50,868 nucleotides of DNA from Bacillota bacterium. Lineage in GTDB: Bacteria; Bacillota; Clostridia; Christensenellales; UMGS416. The first letter of the stretch is position 1; every line of letters starts with the position of its first letter. The stretch covers positions 1 to 50,868 of the forward strand of contig JAEZSE010000007.1 of assembly GCA_023421955.1 (NCBI GenBank). Direction: 5' to 3'. Shown piece by piece: positions 1-7,586 of the stretch. Below the pieces are notes generated by a model that was given only the letters and a program-made list of their open reading frames with translations, was not told where the DNA came from and did not search any database. The translations under genes were made by a program, and so were the position numbers.

Positions 1-734
1 GCCCAGGAACCCATCTTCCAAACCTTGTTGGACTGCTCCAGCCAACCTTCGCGCTTGGCAGCCTGCTTTATTTCACTCAGATTGTGGTACATCTCGCTCA
101 TGTATGAAAACTTGCCAATCTCGTAGATATTGACCGAGCAACTGTTTTTATGAACAAAGGCTTCACTGAAATCAATGAGTAGCCCGCCATCGGCCCACTC
201 CAGCAGCTGAGTTTTAATGGCATCACCGATCGGGTGCATTTTCCTGCGCTTGTTTGTGGCAAAATGGCCGATGATCTTGTTGGCGATGATGTCGCCAAAC
301 ACCGCCATGTCTCTGCAATAAAGCCGGCAATACCACCCGTCATCGTGAGCCAGATACACAAACCGGTTGCCGATGGACTCAAAAAATGCGGTGTGAAGCG
401 GCCTGCAGTAACAGTTCAAATAGAGGATCTCTGCTTTTTCCTGGCCGGTGCAGCGGGCCAGACCCTCTTCACTGGCATAATCCATCCAGTGAAAATTGCC
501 CAACTCATAGGCCCCCTGCCGGGCTAAATCAGCAATCGCCTGTTCGTTTAAGGTGGTCATAGACATGGCAAGGTTGAGCGGTTCGTTATGATATACCCGC
601 GGATCCAGAAACAGAATCCGGGGGATGGGCAATGGGCAGTAACGGAGGAATTCGGAGAATTCCATGCCGTAATACTCATAATAGCCTTCGTCAACGTTGG
701 CGTTTACATAGAATACATCGCGGAGTCTTCTCAT
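1..734 (-). CDS. hypothetical protein, partial (C-terminus outside window)
   Basis: The frame opens at the ATG at 734 and stays open for 244 codons to the left edge, so the end of the protein is not in the window. A GAGGTG ribosome site lies just upstream of the ATG. The product has no signal peptide or membrane segment and is rich in Tyr, Trp and Cys (YLAHDDGWYCRLYCRDM at about residues 127-143). I do not recognise a family. Base composition is a little more AT-rich than the recR-dnaX block beside it. No neighbour hints at a role: the nearest genes to the right are divided from it by 330 bases of repeat-bearing DNA. Confidence 0.75.
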   Translation of the reverse strand, partial: MRRLRDVFYVNANVDEGYYEYYGMEFSEFLRYCPLPIPRILFLDPRVYHNEPLNLAMSMTTLNEQAIADLARQGAYELGNFHWMDYASEEGLARCTGQEKAEILYLNCYCRPLHTAFFESIGNRFVYLAHDDGWYCRLYCRDMAVFGDIIANKIIGHFATNKRRKMHPIGDAIKTQLLEWADGGLLIDFSEAFVHKNSCSVNIYEIGKFSYMSEMYHNLSEIKQAAKREGWLEQSNKVWKMGSW

Positions 735-745
735 GGGCACCTCAT

Positions 746-768
746 GTACTTTTGCCGGGCAAAAGTAC
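746..768. repeat. perfect palindrome GTACTTTTGC / GCAAAAGTAC
   Basis: Two 10-base arms, GTACTTTTGC and GCAAAAGTAC, flank a 3-base CGG centre immediately upstream of the start of the leftmost gene. It could fold as a hairpin in DNA or RNA. It may be the edge of a repeat element rather than a regulatory site, and no second copy is visible in this window. Confidence 0.5.
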
Positions 769-968
769 CAAAAACCCCTGGGGGTGGCAAGTTCCCAAGA
801 CCTGACCGCCCGGCAAGGAGTATTGTCGCAGCAGCGGTAACTCGGCGGCCTGGAACTCCGCCGCCTCAAACATCCCGCCTGCTGCCGTCAAGCTTCCTGC
901 CGCCGGTCGTCAGGCGGAACTTGCAAACTCCCAGACCCCCAAGAGAGGTATCCACACTACCACTCGTA

Positions 969-1037
969 GTAGGGGCCGGGCTTATGGCAACCGGCAGTGT
1001 CGTGTGAAACACGATGCGAGAGGCCGTCCCGGCCTAC
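969..1037 (+). repeat. GTAG-headed interspersed repeat, long form
   Basis: Starts GTAGGGGCCGGG and closes GTCCCGGCCTAC, so the two ends pair. The interior (TTATGGCAACCGGCAGTG, then a CGTGTGAAACACG hairpin) is nearly identical to the copy at 22561-22627. This is one of at least eight copies of the GTAGGGG superfamily in the window. Confidence 0.7.
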
Positions 1038-1068
1038 AAACCCATTTATACTCAAGACTGTACCGAGG

Positions 1069-1668
1069 TCACATTTCTCTTCGTCCATCCAGCGCCCTGG
1101 CCAGCGTCACCTCGTCGGCATACTCCAGGTCCGCTCCCACCTGCACGCCCTGGGCGATGCGGGTGCATTTCACGCCCAAGGGCTTGATCAGGCGGGCGAT
1201 ATACATCGCCGTGGCCTCGCCCTCAAGGTCCGGGTTGGTGGCCAGGATCACCTCCTGGATCGTGCCGTCCTTCAGGCGGAGCAGCAGCTCCTTGATGCGG
1301 ATGTCGTCGGGCCCGCGGTTATCGCTGGGGGAGATGGTGCCGTGCAGCACATGGTAGAGGCCGTGGAAACTGCCACTGCGCTCCATCGCGCCCACGTCGC
1401 GGGGGTCACGCACCACGCACACCTGCGTGCGGTCGCGGCGGTGGTCCTCACAGATATTGCAGGTGTCGGTGGCGGCATAGTTGCCGCAGACGGCGCAGCT
1501 GTGGATCTCCTTGCGGGCCCGCCAGATGGCCTCGGCCAGCTCGCGGACATCACCCTCCGGCTGCTCCAGAATGTGATAAGCAAGCCGCAAGGCGGAGCGT
1601 TTGCCCACGCCCGGCAGCTTGGAAAGTGCGTTTAACAGTCGGGCCAGCGGCTCAAGGGGGGCCGCCAT
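1069..1668 (-). CDS. recR: recombination protein RecR
   Basis: RecR acts with RecF and RecO to load RecA on gapped DNA. The 199-residue product has the family length and layout: a helix-hairpin-helix near the N-terminus (LSKLPGVGKRSALRLAYH, residues 16-33), a four-cysteine zinc finger (CAVCGNYAATDTCNIC, residues 58-73), then a Toprim domain (VVRDPRDVGAME onward) and a Walker-B-like C-terminal part. The start ATG overlaps the ybaB stop by one base (TGATG), so translation is probably coupled. It is the last gene of dnaX-ybaB-recR, an arrangement conserved across bacteria. Confidence 0.97.
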   Translation of the reverse strand: MAAPLEPLARLLNALSKLPGVGKRSALRLAYHILEQPEGDVRELAEAIWRARKEIHSCAVCGNYAATDTCNICEDHRRDRTQVCVVRDPRDVGAMERSGSFHGLYHVLHGTISPSDNRGPDDIRIKELLLRLKDGTIQEVILATNPDLEGEATAMYIARLIKPLGVKCTRIAQGVQVGADLEYADEVTLARALDGRREM

Positions 1669-2006
1669 CAGAACATGCCCGGCATCCCCATGCCGCCGGT
1701 GGCCTTGGCCATTTCCTGCTCGGCATAGGCTTCGGCCTGGCCCATCGCCTCATTCACGGCGGCCAGCACCAGGTCCTGCAGCATTTCCACATCGTCGGGG
1801 TCCACTGCCTCGGGCTTGATGGCGATGCTTTTGAGCTTGCGCTTGCCGCTCACCGTCACGGTGACCATGCCGCCGCCGGACGCCGCGGCGATTTCCTTCT
1901 CCTCCAGCTCCGCCTGGATGCGGGCCATGTCCTGCTGCATCTTCTGGGCCTGGCGGAGGAGCTGCTGCATGTTGCCGCCGGCTGGCGGGAAAAAACCTTT
2001 TGCCAT
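1668..2006 (-). CDS. ybaB: nucleoid-associated protein, YbaB/EbfC family
   Basis: A 112-residue protein with the family's N-terminal MQQLLRQAQKMQQDMARIQAEL helix region and the G-rich GGGMVTVTVSGKRKLKSI core, ending in a Met/Gly-rich tail. Family members are dimeric DNA-binding proteins with a tweezer shape, usually encoded between dnaX and recR, as here. An AGGAGG-type ribosome site (AGGAGGTTTTC) precedes the ATG. The stop overlaps the recR start by one base, and dnaX ends 11 bases upstream, so the three genes form one operon. Confidence 0.95.
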   Translation of the reverse strand: MAKGFFPPAGGNMQQLLRQAQKMQQDMARIQAELEEKEIAAASGGGMVTVTVSGKRKLKSIAIKPEAVDPDDVEMLQDLVLAAVNEAMGQAEAYAEQEMAKATGGMGMPGMF

Positions 2007-2017
2007 ATGAAAACCTC

Positions 2018-3883
2018 CTAATCTTCCTGTTCAAATGTCACGATCGTGTCTTTGGGCAGCACGGCCATTGACCGGTCAATGAACTGTTGCTGGGCCTCCG
2101 ACCACCGGTTCACCCGCAGGGTGACCCGCACGGGGCTGCCGGTGATGCCCTGCACTACTTCGCGGAGCTTGGTCATGCGCTTCTCCTCGGAAAGCATCCC
2201 AGCTGCGGTTTTGCCGTCTTCGGTGAACTGCACCACCAACTCTTCGCCGTCAAAGGAGACCGCCTTGCCTTTCTTGACGAAGCCCACCACGCTTTGATAC
2301 TTCTTATCCTCCATCTCCCGCAGCACGGCGGCCCAGAGCTTGGCCGGCGCCATCGCGCCGGTTGGCGGCGCGGGGGAAGGGGCAGGGGCGGGAGCCGGTG
2401 CTTCCCGCACCGGGGGATCCTTGCGGGCGGGCGACGGTGCGGCCCCGGCAAACAGATCCATCTGGCCGGGCAGGTTCTCCGGCGGCGGCTCGGGCATGCC
2501 CTCCTCGTCGTCGAAGGGGCTGGCGTAAAACTCCTGCGGCTCGGCCTTTGTTGCTTTTGGGGCAGGCGCAGGCTCGGGTTCCGGTTCAAACCAGGGGATC
2601 TCCGGCAAGCCATCGGGTTTGGGCGCAAGCTTGACCTCGGGCTGTGCTGCCGACTGCGGCGCGGGCCGCGGCTCGCGGGCGGGTTGAGGCTCAACCGGCG
2701 TTTCCTGCCTTAGCCGGGGGGCTGGGGCTGCGCCGCTTTCGAGCCGCGCCTCCAGCCGCTCCAGCCGGGCCAGCAGCGCGTCATAGCTTGCTTCCTTTTC
2801 CACCCGGCAGCACCGGAACAGCGCCAGCTCCGTCAGGATCCTCGGGTTGGCGGCGTAACGCAGCGTGCCCTCCAGCTCGGAGAGGAATCCGAGACATTTC
2901 AGGATATCGCCGGGCGCGTGCAGCTTTGCCTGGCTGGCCAGGCGCACTGCCTCATCCTGCCCGATCTCAAGCGCGGCGGCGCCGTCTTTCACGTAACTCA
3001 TGATAAAGAGGTCGCGCATGTGGCGGCACAGGTCCACGGCAAAGGTCTTGATATCGCCGCCGGAGTCGAGGAACCGCCCCAACTGCTCCACGGCGCCCGC
3101 CGCGTCTTCGGAGAGAATGCACTCGGCGGTGTCATAGAAAAAAGCACTGTCCGAAGTGCCCAGCATTTCCAACACCTGGGCCTTGGCCACATGGCTGCCA
3201 TTCAACGAAAGGCACTGGTCCAGCAGCGAAATCGCATCGCGCATGCCACCGTCACTGGCCCGGGCGATGGCATCCACTGCCTCGCGGTCTGCCGTGGCCC
3301 CTTCCTTTTCCAATAAGCCCTGCAGCAACCCGGCCATTTCCTTGGTGCCGATGCGCTTGAACTGGAATTGCTGGCAGCGTGAGAGCACTGTGGCAGGCAG
3401 CTTGTGCGGCTCGGTGGTGGCCAGGATGAACACCACATGGGCCGGCGGCTCCTCCAGTGTTTTTAAGAGCGCGTTGAAGGCGCTCACCGAGAGCATATGC
3501 ACTTCGTCGACGATGTAAACCCGGAAGCGGCCCACCGCCGGCATGTATTTCACGTTGTCCAGCATCTCGCGGACTTTGTCCACGCTGTTGTTGCTGGCCG
3601 CGTCAATCTCGATCACATCCATGTTGGCGTCGCCCATCAGCTCCACACAGGGCTTGCAGCGCCCGCAGGCGTCGCCCTGCTGGGGGTCGGCGCAGTTGAT
3701 GGCCCGCGCCAGCACCTTGGCCGCCGTGGTCTTGCCTGTGCCCCTGGGCCCGCTGAACAGATAGGCATGGGAAACCCGGCCCGATGCCACCTGGCCGGAC
3801 AGGGCCTGCACAATGCCCGGCTGGCCGACAATGTCGGCAAACCGCTGCGGGCGATATTTGCGGTAAAGGGCGCGGTAAGCCAT
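2018..3883 (-). CDS. dnaX: DNA polymerase III subunits gamma and tau
   Basis: DnaX is the ATPase of the sliding-clamp loader. The 621-residue product begins MAYRALYRKYRPQRFADIVG, has a Walker A (GPRGTGKTTAAK), a zinc-binding module (CADPQQGDACGRCKPC), Walker B DEVHMLS and the arginine finger region SRCQQFQF. Domain III is followed by a Pro/Ala-rich linker (about residues 375-505) and a C-terminal tau-like domain. I chose ATG 3883 because AGGAGT sits 6 bases before it; an upstream TTG at 3901 has no good site. I saw no slippery A-run that would clearly make a short gamma form by frameshift. First gene of dnaX-ybaB-recR. Confidence 0.96.
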   Translation of the reverse strand: MAYRALYRKYRPQRFADIVGQPGIVQALSGQVASGRVSHAYLFSGPRGTGKTTAAKVLARAINCADPQQGDACGRCKPCVELMGDANMDVIEIDAASNNSVDKVREMLDNVKYMPAVGRFRVYIVDEVHMLSVSAFNALLKTLEEPPAHVVFILATTEPHKLPATVLSRCQQFQFKRIGTKEMAGLLQGLLEKEGATADREAVDAIARASDGGMRDAISLLDQCLSLNGSHVAKAQVLEMLGTSDSAFFYDTAECILSEDAAGAVEQLGRFLDSGGDIKTFAVDLCRHMRDLFIMSYVKDGAAALEIGQDEAVRLASQAKLHAPGDILKCLGFLSELEGTLRYAANPRILTELALFRCCRVEKEASYDALLARLERLEARLESGAAPAPRLRQETPVEPQPAREPRPAPQSAAQPEVKLAPKPDGLPEIPWFEPEPEPAPAPKATKAEPQEFYASPFDDEEGMPEPPPENLPGQMDLFAGAAPSPARKDPPVREAPAPAPAPSPAPPTGAMAPAKLWAAVLREMEDKKYQSVVGFVKKGKAVSFDGEELVVQFTEDGKTAAGMLSEEKRMTKLREVVQGITGSPVRVTLRVNRWSEAQQQFIDRSMAVLPKDTIVTFEQED

Positions 3884-3946
3884 GGAGACTCCTGGGAACA
3901 AAGGTAGTTACTATAATAAGGGATTTGAGGGGGAAAGGGAAGGGGA

Positions 3947-4113
3947 GAAATCCCCCCTGTCGCCTGATGGCGACATCCCCCCTTCTTAAGGGAGGGTAGG
4001 GAGGGAGAGGCCGATGTGACTGGTTCAGAGCAATCCCTACCCGCCCTTAAGTCAGTGCGCTCAGCACTGACGGCCAAGGGGGGATGTCGCGCTCACGCGA
4101 TAGTGGGGATTTC
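3947..4113. repeat. composite inverted repeat I (two-armed)
   Basis: The left arm begins GAAATCCCCCCTG, holds the hairpin GTCGCC-TGAT-GGCGAC and runs to TTAAGGGAGGGTAGGGA. The right arm mirrors it: TCCCTACCCGCCCTTAA, an extra hairpin GTCAGTGC-GCTCA-GCACTGAC, then GGGGGGATG, a second palindromic core, and GGGGATTTC. The two arms pair over about 17 bases in the middle and again at the tips. The spacer contains GTGACTGGTTCAG, matched by GTGACTGATTCAG in the composite at 4764-4919. No target-site duplication was seen. Confidence 0.75.
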
Positions 4114-4133
4114 CTGCCCGCAGGCATCATATT

Positions 4134-4160
4134 GGGGCGGGTATGGAACCCCGCCCCTAC
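4134..4160 (-). repeat. GTAGGGG-type short repeat
   Basis: Read on the minus strand this is GTAGGGGCGGGG, a short loop, then CCCGCCCC. It shares the GTAGGGG head with the copies at 969, 20526, 20595 and 43390 but has a different self-complementary core. The same core, with a 40-base insertion in the loop, occurs at 50725-50794. Confidence 0.65.
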
Positions 4161-4190
4161 CAGGAAATAGCCTGACGGCTAAACAGTCTG

Positions 4191-4703
4191 CTATGGCTCC
4201 CACCGCCAGATTGCCCATAGCGTGCAATCGGCATGATCTTCCTCCGGGTATTCTTCACGAAGCTTGATTTGGATTTCCCTTGCACGGTTGAAATCTTCTA
4301 TCAAGCCGAACTCGGAAATGTCGCTAGGCGAAAAGGCTTTATCCTTACCGCCGCAGTTGGTGAGTGCGCTGACGTTCAACTGCATGTCTTCCAACAAATC
4401 ATATCCATAAAAGCGAAACGATGAATTGATCACGACGGTATCACACTTTGCGTCTGGTTCCATGACAATGGCAAGAATCTGAAAGTCTTGCTTGTCAGTA
4501 ACTCTGGAAAGCAGCCAGGATAAATCAGAATAGAACCTGATATTGCCAATATAAACAATCGGATCGTCATCTTCATCATTGAGAATATTGGGGCAAAGGC
4601 AAGTGTCAAACGACACAATCTCTTTCACATGATGCAGCTTGCTCCACGCCCGGTATTCCGGCGTGGTGTCAAAACGCTCAACCGCAAGATAGCCGATGGT
4701 CAT
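4191..4703 (-). CDS. hypothetical protein between composite repeats
   Basis: A 170-residue soluble-looking protein starting MTIGYLAVERFDTTPEYRAW. It is acidic, with a DEDDDP stretch near residue 45, and ends EEDHADCTLWAIWRWEP. No signal peptide, membrane segment or recognised catalytic motif is visible, and I cannot assign a family. The start at 4703 has only a weak ribosome site (TGGAG about 9 bases upstream). It stands alone between repeat composites on both sides (3947-4160 and 4764-5130), with slightly lower GC than its neighbours. This arrangement may mean that it arrived by transfer, but that is inference. Confidence 0.7.
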   Translation of the reverse strand: MTIGYLAVERFDTTPEYRAWSKLHHVKEIVSFDTCLCPNILNDEDDDPIVYIGNIRFYSDLSWLLSRVTDKQDFQILAIVMEPDAKCDTVVINSSFRFYGYDLLEDMQLNVSALTNCGGKDKAFSPSDISEFGLIEDFNRAREIQIKLREEYPEEDHADCTLWAIWRWEP

Positions 4704-4763
4704 GAGGGCTCCAGAAGTATGAAATGTTTATATCATAGCACAAGACACATTGGTGTCGTGAAG

Positions 4764-4919
4764 AAATCCCCCCTGGTCGCTGCGGCGACCATCCCCCCTT
4801 ATTAAGGGAGGGTAGGGAGGAAGATGGCTGCGTGACTGATTCAGGATCCCTACCCCCTTTGTTTTTGACGAAGGCAAAAATTCAAGGGGGGATGTCATCC
4901 TCAAAAGACAGGGGGGATT
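4764..4919. repeat. composite inverted repeat II (two-armed)
   Basis: The left arm reads AAATCCCCCCTGG, hairpin GGTCGC-TGC-GGCGACC, CATCCCCCCTTATTAAGG, GAGGGTAGGGAG. The spacer AAGATGGCTGCGTGACTGATTCAGG resembles that of composite I. The right arm reads TCCCTACCCCC, then a TTTTTG...CAAAAA hairpin, then AAGGGGGGATGTC ... GACAGGGGGGATT. Here the last core (ATCCTCAAAA) is not palindromic, unlike most copies, apart from the TGTC/GACA that closes it. Confidence 0.7.
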
Positions 4920-5175
4920 CGTTAACTCCCTCCGTCACCTTCGGTGACACCTCCCTCAAGAGGGAGGCAAGTAGAACCCTTTCGTTGGTGTACTTATCCC
5001 CCTCTTGCCCAGCGCCAGGACGACGCAAGTCAAGCATGCCGGGTTATGCCGAAGGCATGACCAACATGCAGGATGCATGTGAGGCGTGCGAAGGAGGGGG
5101 ATGTCGTTCTGAAGGAACGACAGGGGGAGTAATACACCGGGAAATGAAAGCATACCGGGCAGGGCCAGGGGTATT
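4920..5175. repeat. nested palindromic repeats downstream of the epimerase gene
   Basis: Begins CTCCCTCC-GTCACC-TTC-GGTGAC-ACCTCCCTC, a sister form of the G-run repeat, and closes GAGGGGGATGTCGTTC-TGAA-GGAACGACAGGGGGAGT (5094-5131). Between them sits an array of other short palindromes, for example CATGCC...GGCATG and ACATGCAGGATGCATGT, which look inserted into the loop. No gene is supported in 4704-5175. Confidence 0.6.
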
Positions 5176-6171
5176 TTACCCCCACCCAACCTCTTCTTTG
5201 TTAATCCACCGCACGCAGTCGCCCAGCGTGGCGGCGATGGGGCGGGGGGAGTAGCCCAGCTCATCGCGGGCTTTGGCAGAGGAGATGTTGCTATTGGAGA
5301 GCAGCGTCTGCAAGGAATAGGGCGTGAAGGTGGGCGTGGTGCGGCGGAGCTTGGCCCAGGCTTCCGCAAAAGGCGCGACGGCCTTCAAAAGCCACAGCGG
5401 CGCATTGAAGCGGGGCGGGGTGTAGCCGCACAGCCGGGCCACGATCTCAAAAAGCTCCGCAATCGTGATGCAGCAGCCGCCCAGGATGTAGCTTTCGCCG
5501 GCGCGGCCCCGCTCGGCTGCCAGCAGGATGCCGGCAGCCACATCGCGGACATCCACAAAGTCATATTTGCCGCCAAACTTCATCGGGTATTTCTTCTGGA
5601 TCAGCCCTTTGAGCATCGCCCCGGTGTGGCTGTTGCGGAATTCATAAGGCCCGATTACGCCGGTGGGGTGCACAATCACCACATCCTGCCCGTCTGCGGC
5701 AGCCTGGCGGGCCAACAGCGTGGCCTTGGCCTTGGTGCAGGCATAATCGCCCAGCACGCGGGCAGGATCCACCGGTGTTGTTTCGCTGATGAGCCCGCCG
5801 CCGTCTGGCTCGGTGAAGGCATGCACCGAGCTCACGTGCACAACGCGGCGCACACCGGCCTCTTTGGCGGCACGGAGCACGTTGGCGGTGCCCTGCACGT
5901 TCACACGCTCCATGAGGTCGCGCTTGCCCTGCACGATGGAGATCACACCGGCCAGGTGATAAACCAGATCGACACCGCGCAGGCTTTCGAGCACGGCGCA
6001 GCGGTCGGTCACATCGCAGACCGACACCTCTACCAGCGTGCCTCTGAGCGGCTCCACCGTTTCTCCCGGCGGCACCAGCACACGGATGGTTTCTCTGCCC
6101 TGATGTTTTTGATACAATTGCCTGACCAGCACATTGCCAATGTGCCCGGTCGCTCCGGTCACTGCGATCAT
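5176..6171 (-). CDS. NAD-dependent epimerase/dehydratase (extended SDR)
   Basis: A 331-residue extended short-chain dehydrogenase. The N-terminus carries the Rossmann motif TGATGHIGNVL, followed by DVTD (cofactor pocket), HLAGVIS, and the catalytic YxxxK pair in DYACTKAKA. It resembles NAD-dependent epimerases and dihydroflavonol-4-reductase-like proteins; substrate unknown. I chose ATG 6171 because GGTGGAG lies 5-7 bases before it, while the ATG at 6189 has no site. Its stop is next to palindromic repeats that may end its transcript. A good promoter lies about 120 bases upstream. No sugar-pathway partner is adjacent. Confidence 0.88.
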   Translation of the reverse strand: MIAVTGATGHIGNVLVRQLYQKHQGRETIRVLVPPGETVEPLRGTLVEVSVCDVTDRCAVLESLRGVDLVYHLAGVISIVQGKRDLMERVNVQGTANVLRAAKEAGVRRVVHVSSVHAFTEPDGGGLISETTPVDPARVLGDYACTKAKATLLARQAAADGQDVVIVHPTGVIGPYEFRNSHTGAMLKGLIQKKYPMKFGGKYDFVDVRDVAAGILLAAERGRAGESYILGGCCITIAELFEIVARLCGYTPPRFNAPLWLLKAVAPFAEAWAKLRRTTPTFTPYSLQTLLSNSNISSAKARDELGYSPRPIAATLGDCVRWINKEEVGWG

Positions 6172-6290
6172 GCGGACTCCACCTTTCATGGTTCAAAAAC
6201 TGGATGATGGCAGCTTTGTGAAACCGCATGGCAAATCAATGGGGCAAAACTGAAAAATGAAATGAATAATACCTCTACTTGATGTAGTTT

Positions 6291-6320
6291 ATTATACCAC
6301 ATCAGGTAGAAAAAAATCAA
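6291..6320 (-). promoter_or_regulatory. predicted sigma-A promoter of the epimerase gene
   Basis: On the minus strand TTGATT (6320-6315) and a perfect TATAAT (6296-6291) are 18 bases apart, about 120 bases before the epimerase start. An inverted pair CTACTTGATGTAG / CTACCTGATGTGG-like sequence surrounds the -10 and could be an operator. Confidence 0.6.
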
Positions 6321-6761
6321 TCCACAGCCTTTCCCCAACAGGATTGCCCATATGCCATGGGCTGCACCCATGTTCTCACAGAGTTGTTGAAAAGGTTGGT
6401 CTTGTCTGTGGCAGCCAGACATCAACAGTTTGGGCAAAACAGTGCATAAATGGAGTCAAAAAAGCAAAATCTCAGGTGTCAACCTCAAAAGAAGGATAAA
6501 AACAATCTCCTGCACGGGGCATTGTGCGCGTCAAAAGATCACAACACCGCCTCCATACACAGCCATCCACATCCGCGGGAGAGCACAAACCGCCCAAGCC
6601 ATCTGGCCGGCAGCCGGTTTCCAACAAATCCACAGCCCCTACTAGGAAGGCTATCATATATATTCATCAGCAGACTCTCTGATGCATGGATCTTTTCCTG
6701 GTTATACATTGCGGAGAATTGGCAACAATTCAAACAGAACCACCGGGAGGAGAATCAATTG
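6321..6761. other. intergenic region, no gene seen
   Basis: Between the divergent epimerase and DUF2508 genes. I see no gene, RNA or repeat that I can support. Three AATCCACAG-like words occur but do not match the DnaA-box consensus, so this is not called an origin. Confidence 0.5.
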
Positions 6762-7112
6762 ATGAAACAGATCATCGGAGCCATGCAGGACTGGATGGAC
6801 CGTGCGGAGGAGTATTTTCGCGGTGTGCTGGCTAGCTTTCGTATCCGCGAAGACAGGCCCCGGGCAGCTGTGTATGACGTTTCGGCCGAAGCGGAATACA
6901 CCGATGAGGCGTTGCGTGCGCTGGAGGAGTGGAAGGCCGCGGAAAACTACTTCAACAGCATACAGGATCAGGATCTGGTGGAGTATGCGCTGTATGAGCT
7001 GGAGGCCGCCAGGAGGAAGTATGAATACCTGATGCGCAAGCTCCGCAACGGTGACGCTGCCTGGGAGCGGCGATATGGCCGGGCGCCGAGGCCGTCACCA
7101 AGAGAAATGTGA
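6762..7112 (+). CDS. DUF2508 (YaaL-like) protein
   Basis: A 116-residue protein whose centre, EEWKAAENYFNSIQDQDL then VEYALYELEAARRKYEYLMR, matches the DUF2508/YaaL pattern: a helical hairpin with aromatic and acidic residues. It is longer than Bacillus YaaL at both ends. The start at 6762 is set by GGGAGGAG 9 bases upstream. In Bacillus the order is recR-yaaL-bofA; here the yaaL-bofA pair is kept but has moved away from recR by about 5 kb and lies on the other strand. Function unknown; predicted cytoplasmic. Confidence 0.8.
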   Translation: MKQIIGAMQDWMDRAEEYFRGVLASFRIREDRPRAAVYDVSAEAEYTDEALRALEEWKAAENYFNSIQDQDLVEYALYELEAARRKYEYLMRKLRNGDAAWERRYGRAPRPSPREM

Positions 7113-7151
7113 CGGGTGATTAGACGGCTACAGATGAATATGGTATAGTGC

Positions 7152-7186
7152 GATCCCCTCCGGCATAGGATTGACCGGAGGGGATT
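7152..7186 (+). promoter_or_regulatory. hairpin that hides the bofA ribosome site
   Basis: GATCCCCTCCGG (7152-7163) pairs with CCGGAGGGGATT (7175-7186) over 12 base pairs with an 11-base loop. The right arm contains GGAGGGG, the Shine-Dalgarno sequence of bofA, 7 bases before its ATG. The hairpin could block translation on transcripts arriving from the DUF2508 gene, or act as a weak terminator. A TATAGT at 7144-7149 could start a transcript inside the left arm, which would free the ribosome site. Confidence 0.6.
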
Positions 7187-7189
7187 GCC

Positions 7190-7456
7190 ATGGAATTTCC
7201 CTATCTGCTGGTCATCGCCTATGTTGTGGGCCTTGCAGTGCTTTACCTGATCGGCTGGCTGCTGCTGGTGCCATTGAAATTTCTGTCCAAACTGATGCTG
7301 AACGCGCTGGCTGGCGGCGTGCTGCTGGTCATCATAAGCATGGTGGGCGGCTTGTTTCAGCTCACCGTGACTGTGAATGTGTTCACAGCATTGCTGGCGG
7401 GGTTTCTGGGTGTGCCTGGTGTGGTTCTGGTTGTGTTGCTGCCGATGCTACTGTAA
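7190..7456 (+). CDS. bofA: pro-sigma-K processing inhibitor BofA family protein
   Basis: An 88-residue, almost wholly hydrophobic protein with two or three membrane segments, ending NVFTALLAGFLGVPGVVLVVLLPMLL, the region by which BofA proteins are recognised. In Bacillus BofA sits in the outer forespore membrane and holds back the SpoIVFB protease until engulfment is done. It follows a DUF2508 gene as usual. The ribosome site GGAGGGG is locked in a 12-base-pair hairpin just upstream. Its presence suggests an organism that sporulates or descends from one. Confidence 0.85.
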   Translation: MEFPYLLVIAYVVGLAVLYLIGWLLLVPLKFLSKLMLNALAGGVLLVIISMVGGLFQLTVTVNVFTALLAGFLGVPGVVLVVLLPMLL

Positions 7457-7586
7457 AAGCCGAAATGTATGGATCATAAAGAATTCATCTTGATTGAGTT
7501 GTAATGGCAAGCATTGCCAAACAAGTTTATTTTCTATATACTTAATCGGCAGTATCAATATCTTGTAACATATGAGGAGAGCCTGG

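Larger units (their letters stand above)
735..1068. other. intergenic region with palindrome and GTAG repeat
   Basis: No gene is supported here. The stretch lies upstream of the partial gene ending at 734 and downstream of recR. It holds a perfect 23-base palindrome (746-768) and one copy of the GTAG-headed repeat (969-1037). The middle part (about 780-960) is GC-rich, with frames open in several phases but no start with a ribosome site. Confidence 0.6.
3884..4190. other. intergenic repeat-filled region upstream of dnaX
   Basis: The 307 bases between dnaX and the unknown gene at 4191 hold a composite inverted repeat (3947-4113) and a GTAGGGG-type repeat on the minus strand (4134-4160). The piece 3884-3946 next to dnaX (GGTAGTTACTATAATAAGGG) is the likely promoter area of dnaX. 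No small cytoplasmic RNA gene, often found here in Bacillota, was recognised. Confidence 0.6.

Noticed and set aside
3884..3946. Small cytoplasmic (4.5S) RNA before dnaX
   Set aside because: Its conserved GGAAGCAGC-type loop is not seen, and the space is short and taken up by repeats.
4704..5254. Frames crossing the G-run repeats as short proteins
   Set aside because: They exist only because the repeats lack stops. There are no ribosome sites, and similar peptides arise at every repeat copy in different frames.
6318..6645. Possible origin of replication (several AATCCACAG words)
   Set aside because: None matches TTATCCACA well, there is no dnaA or AT-rich unwinding element, and spacing is irregular.
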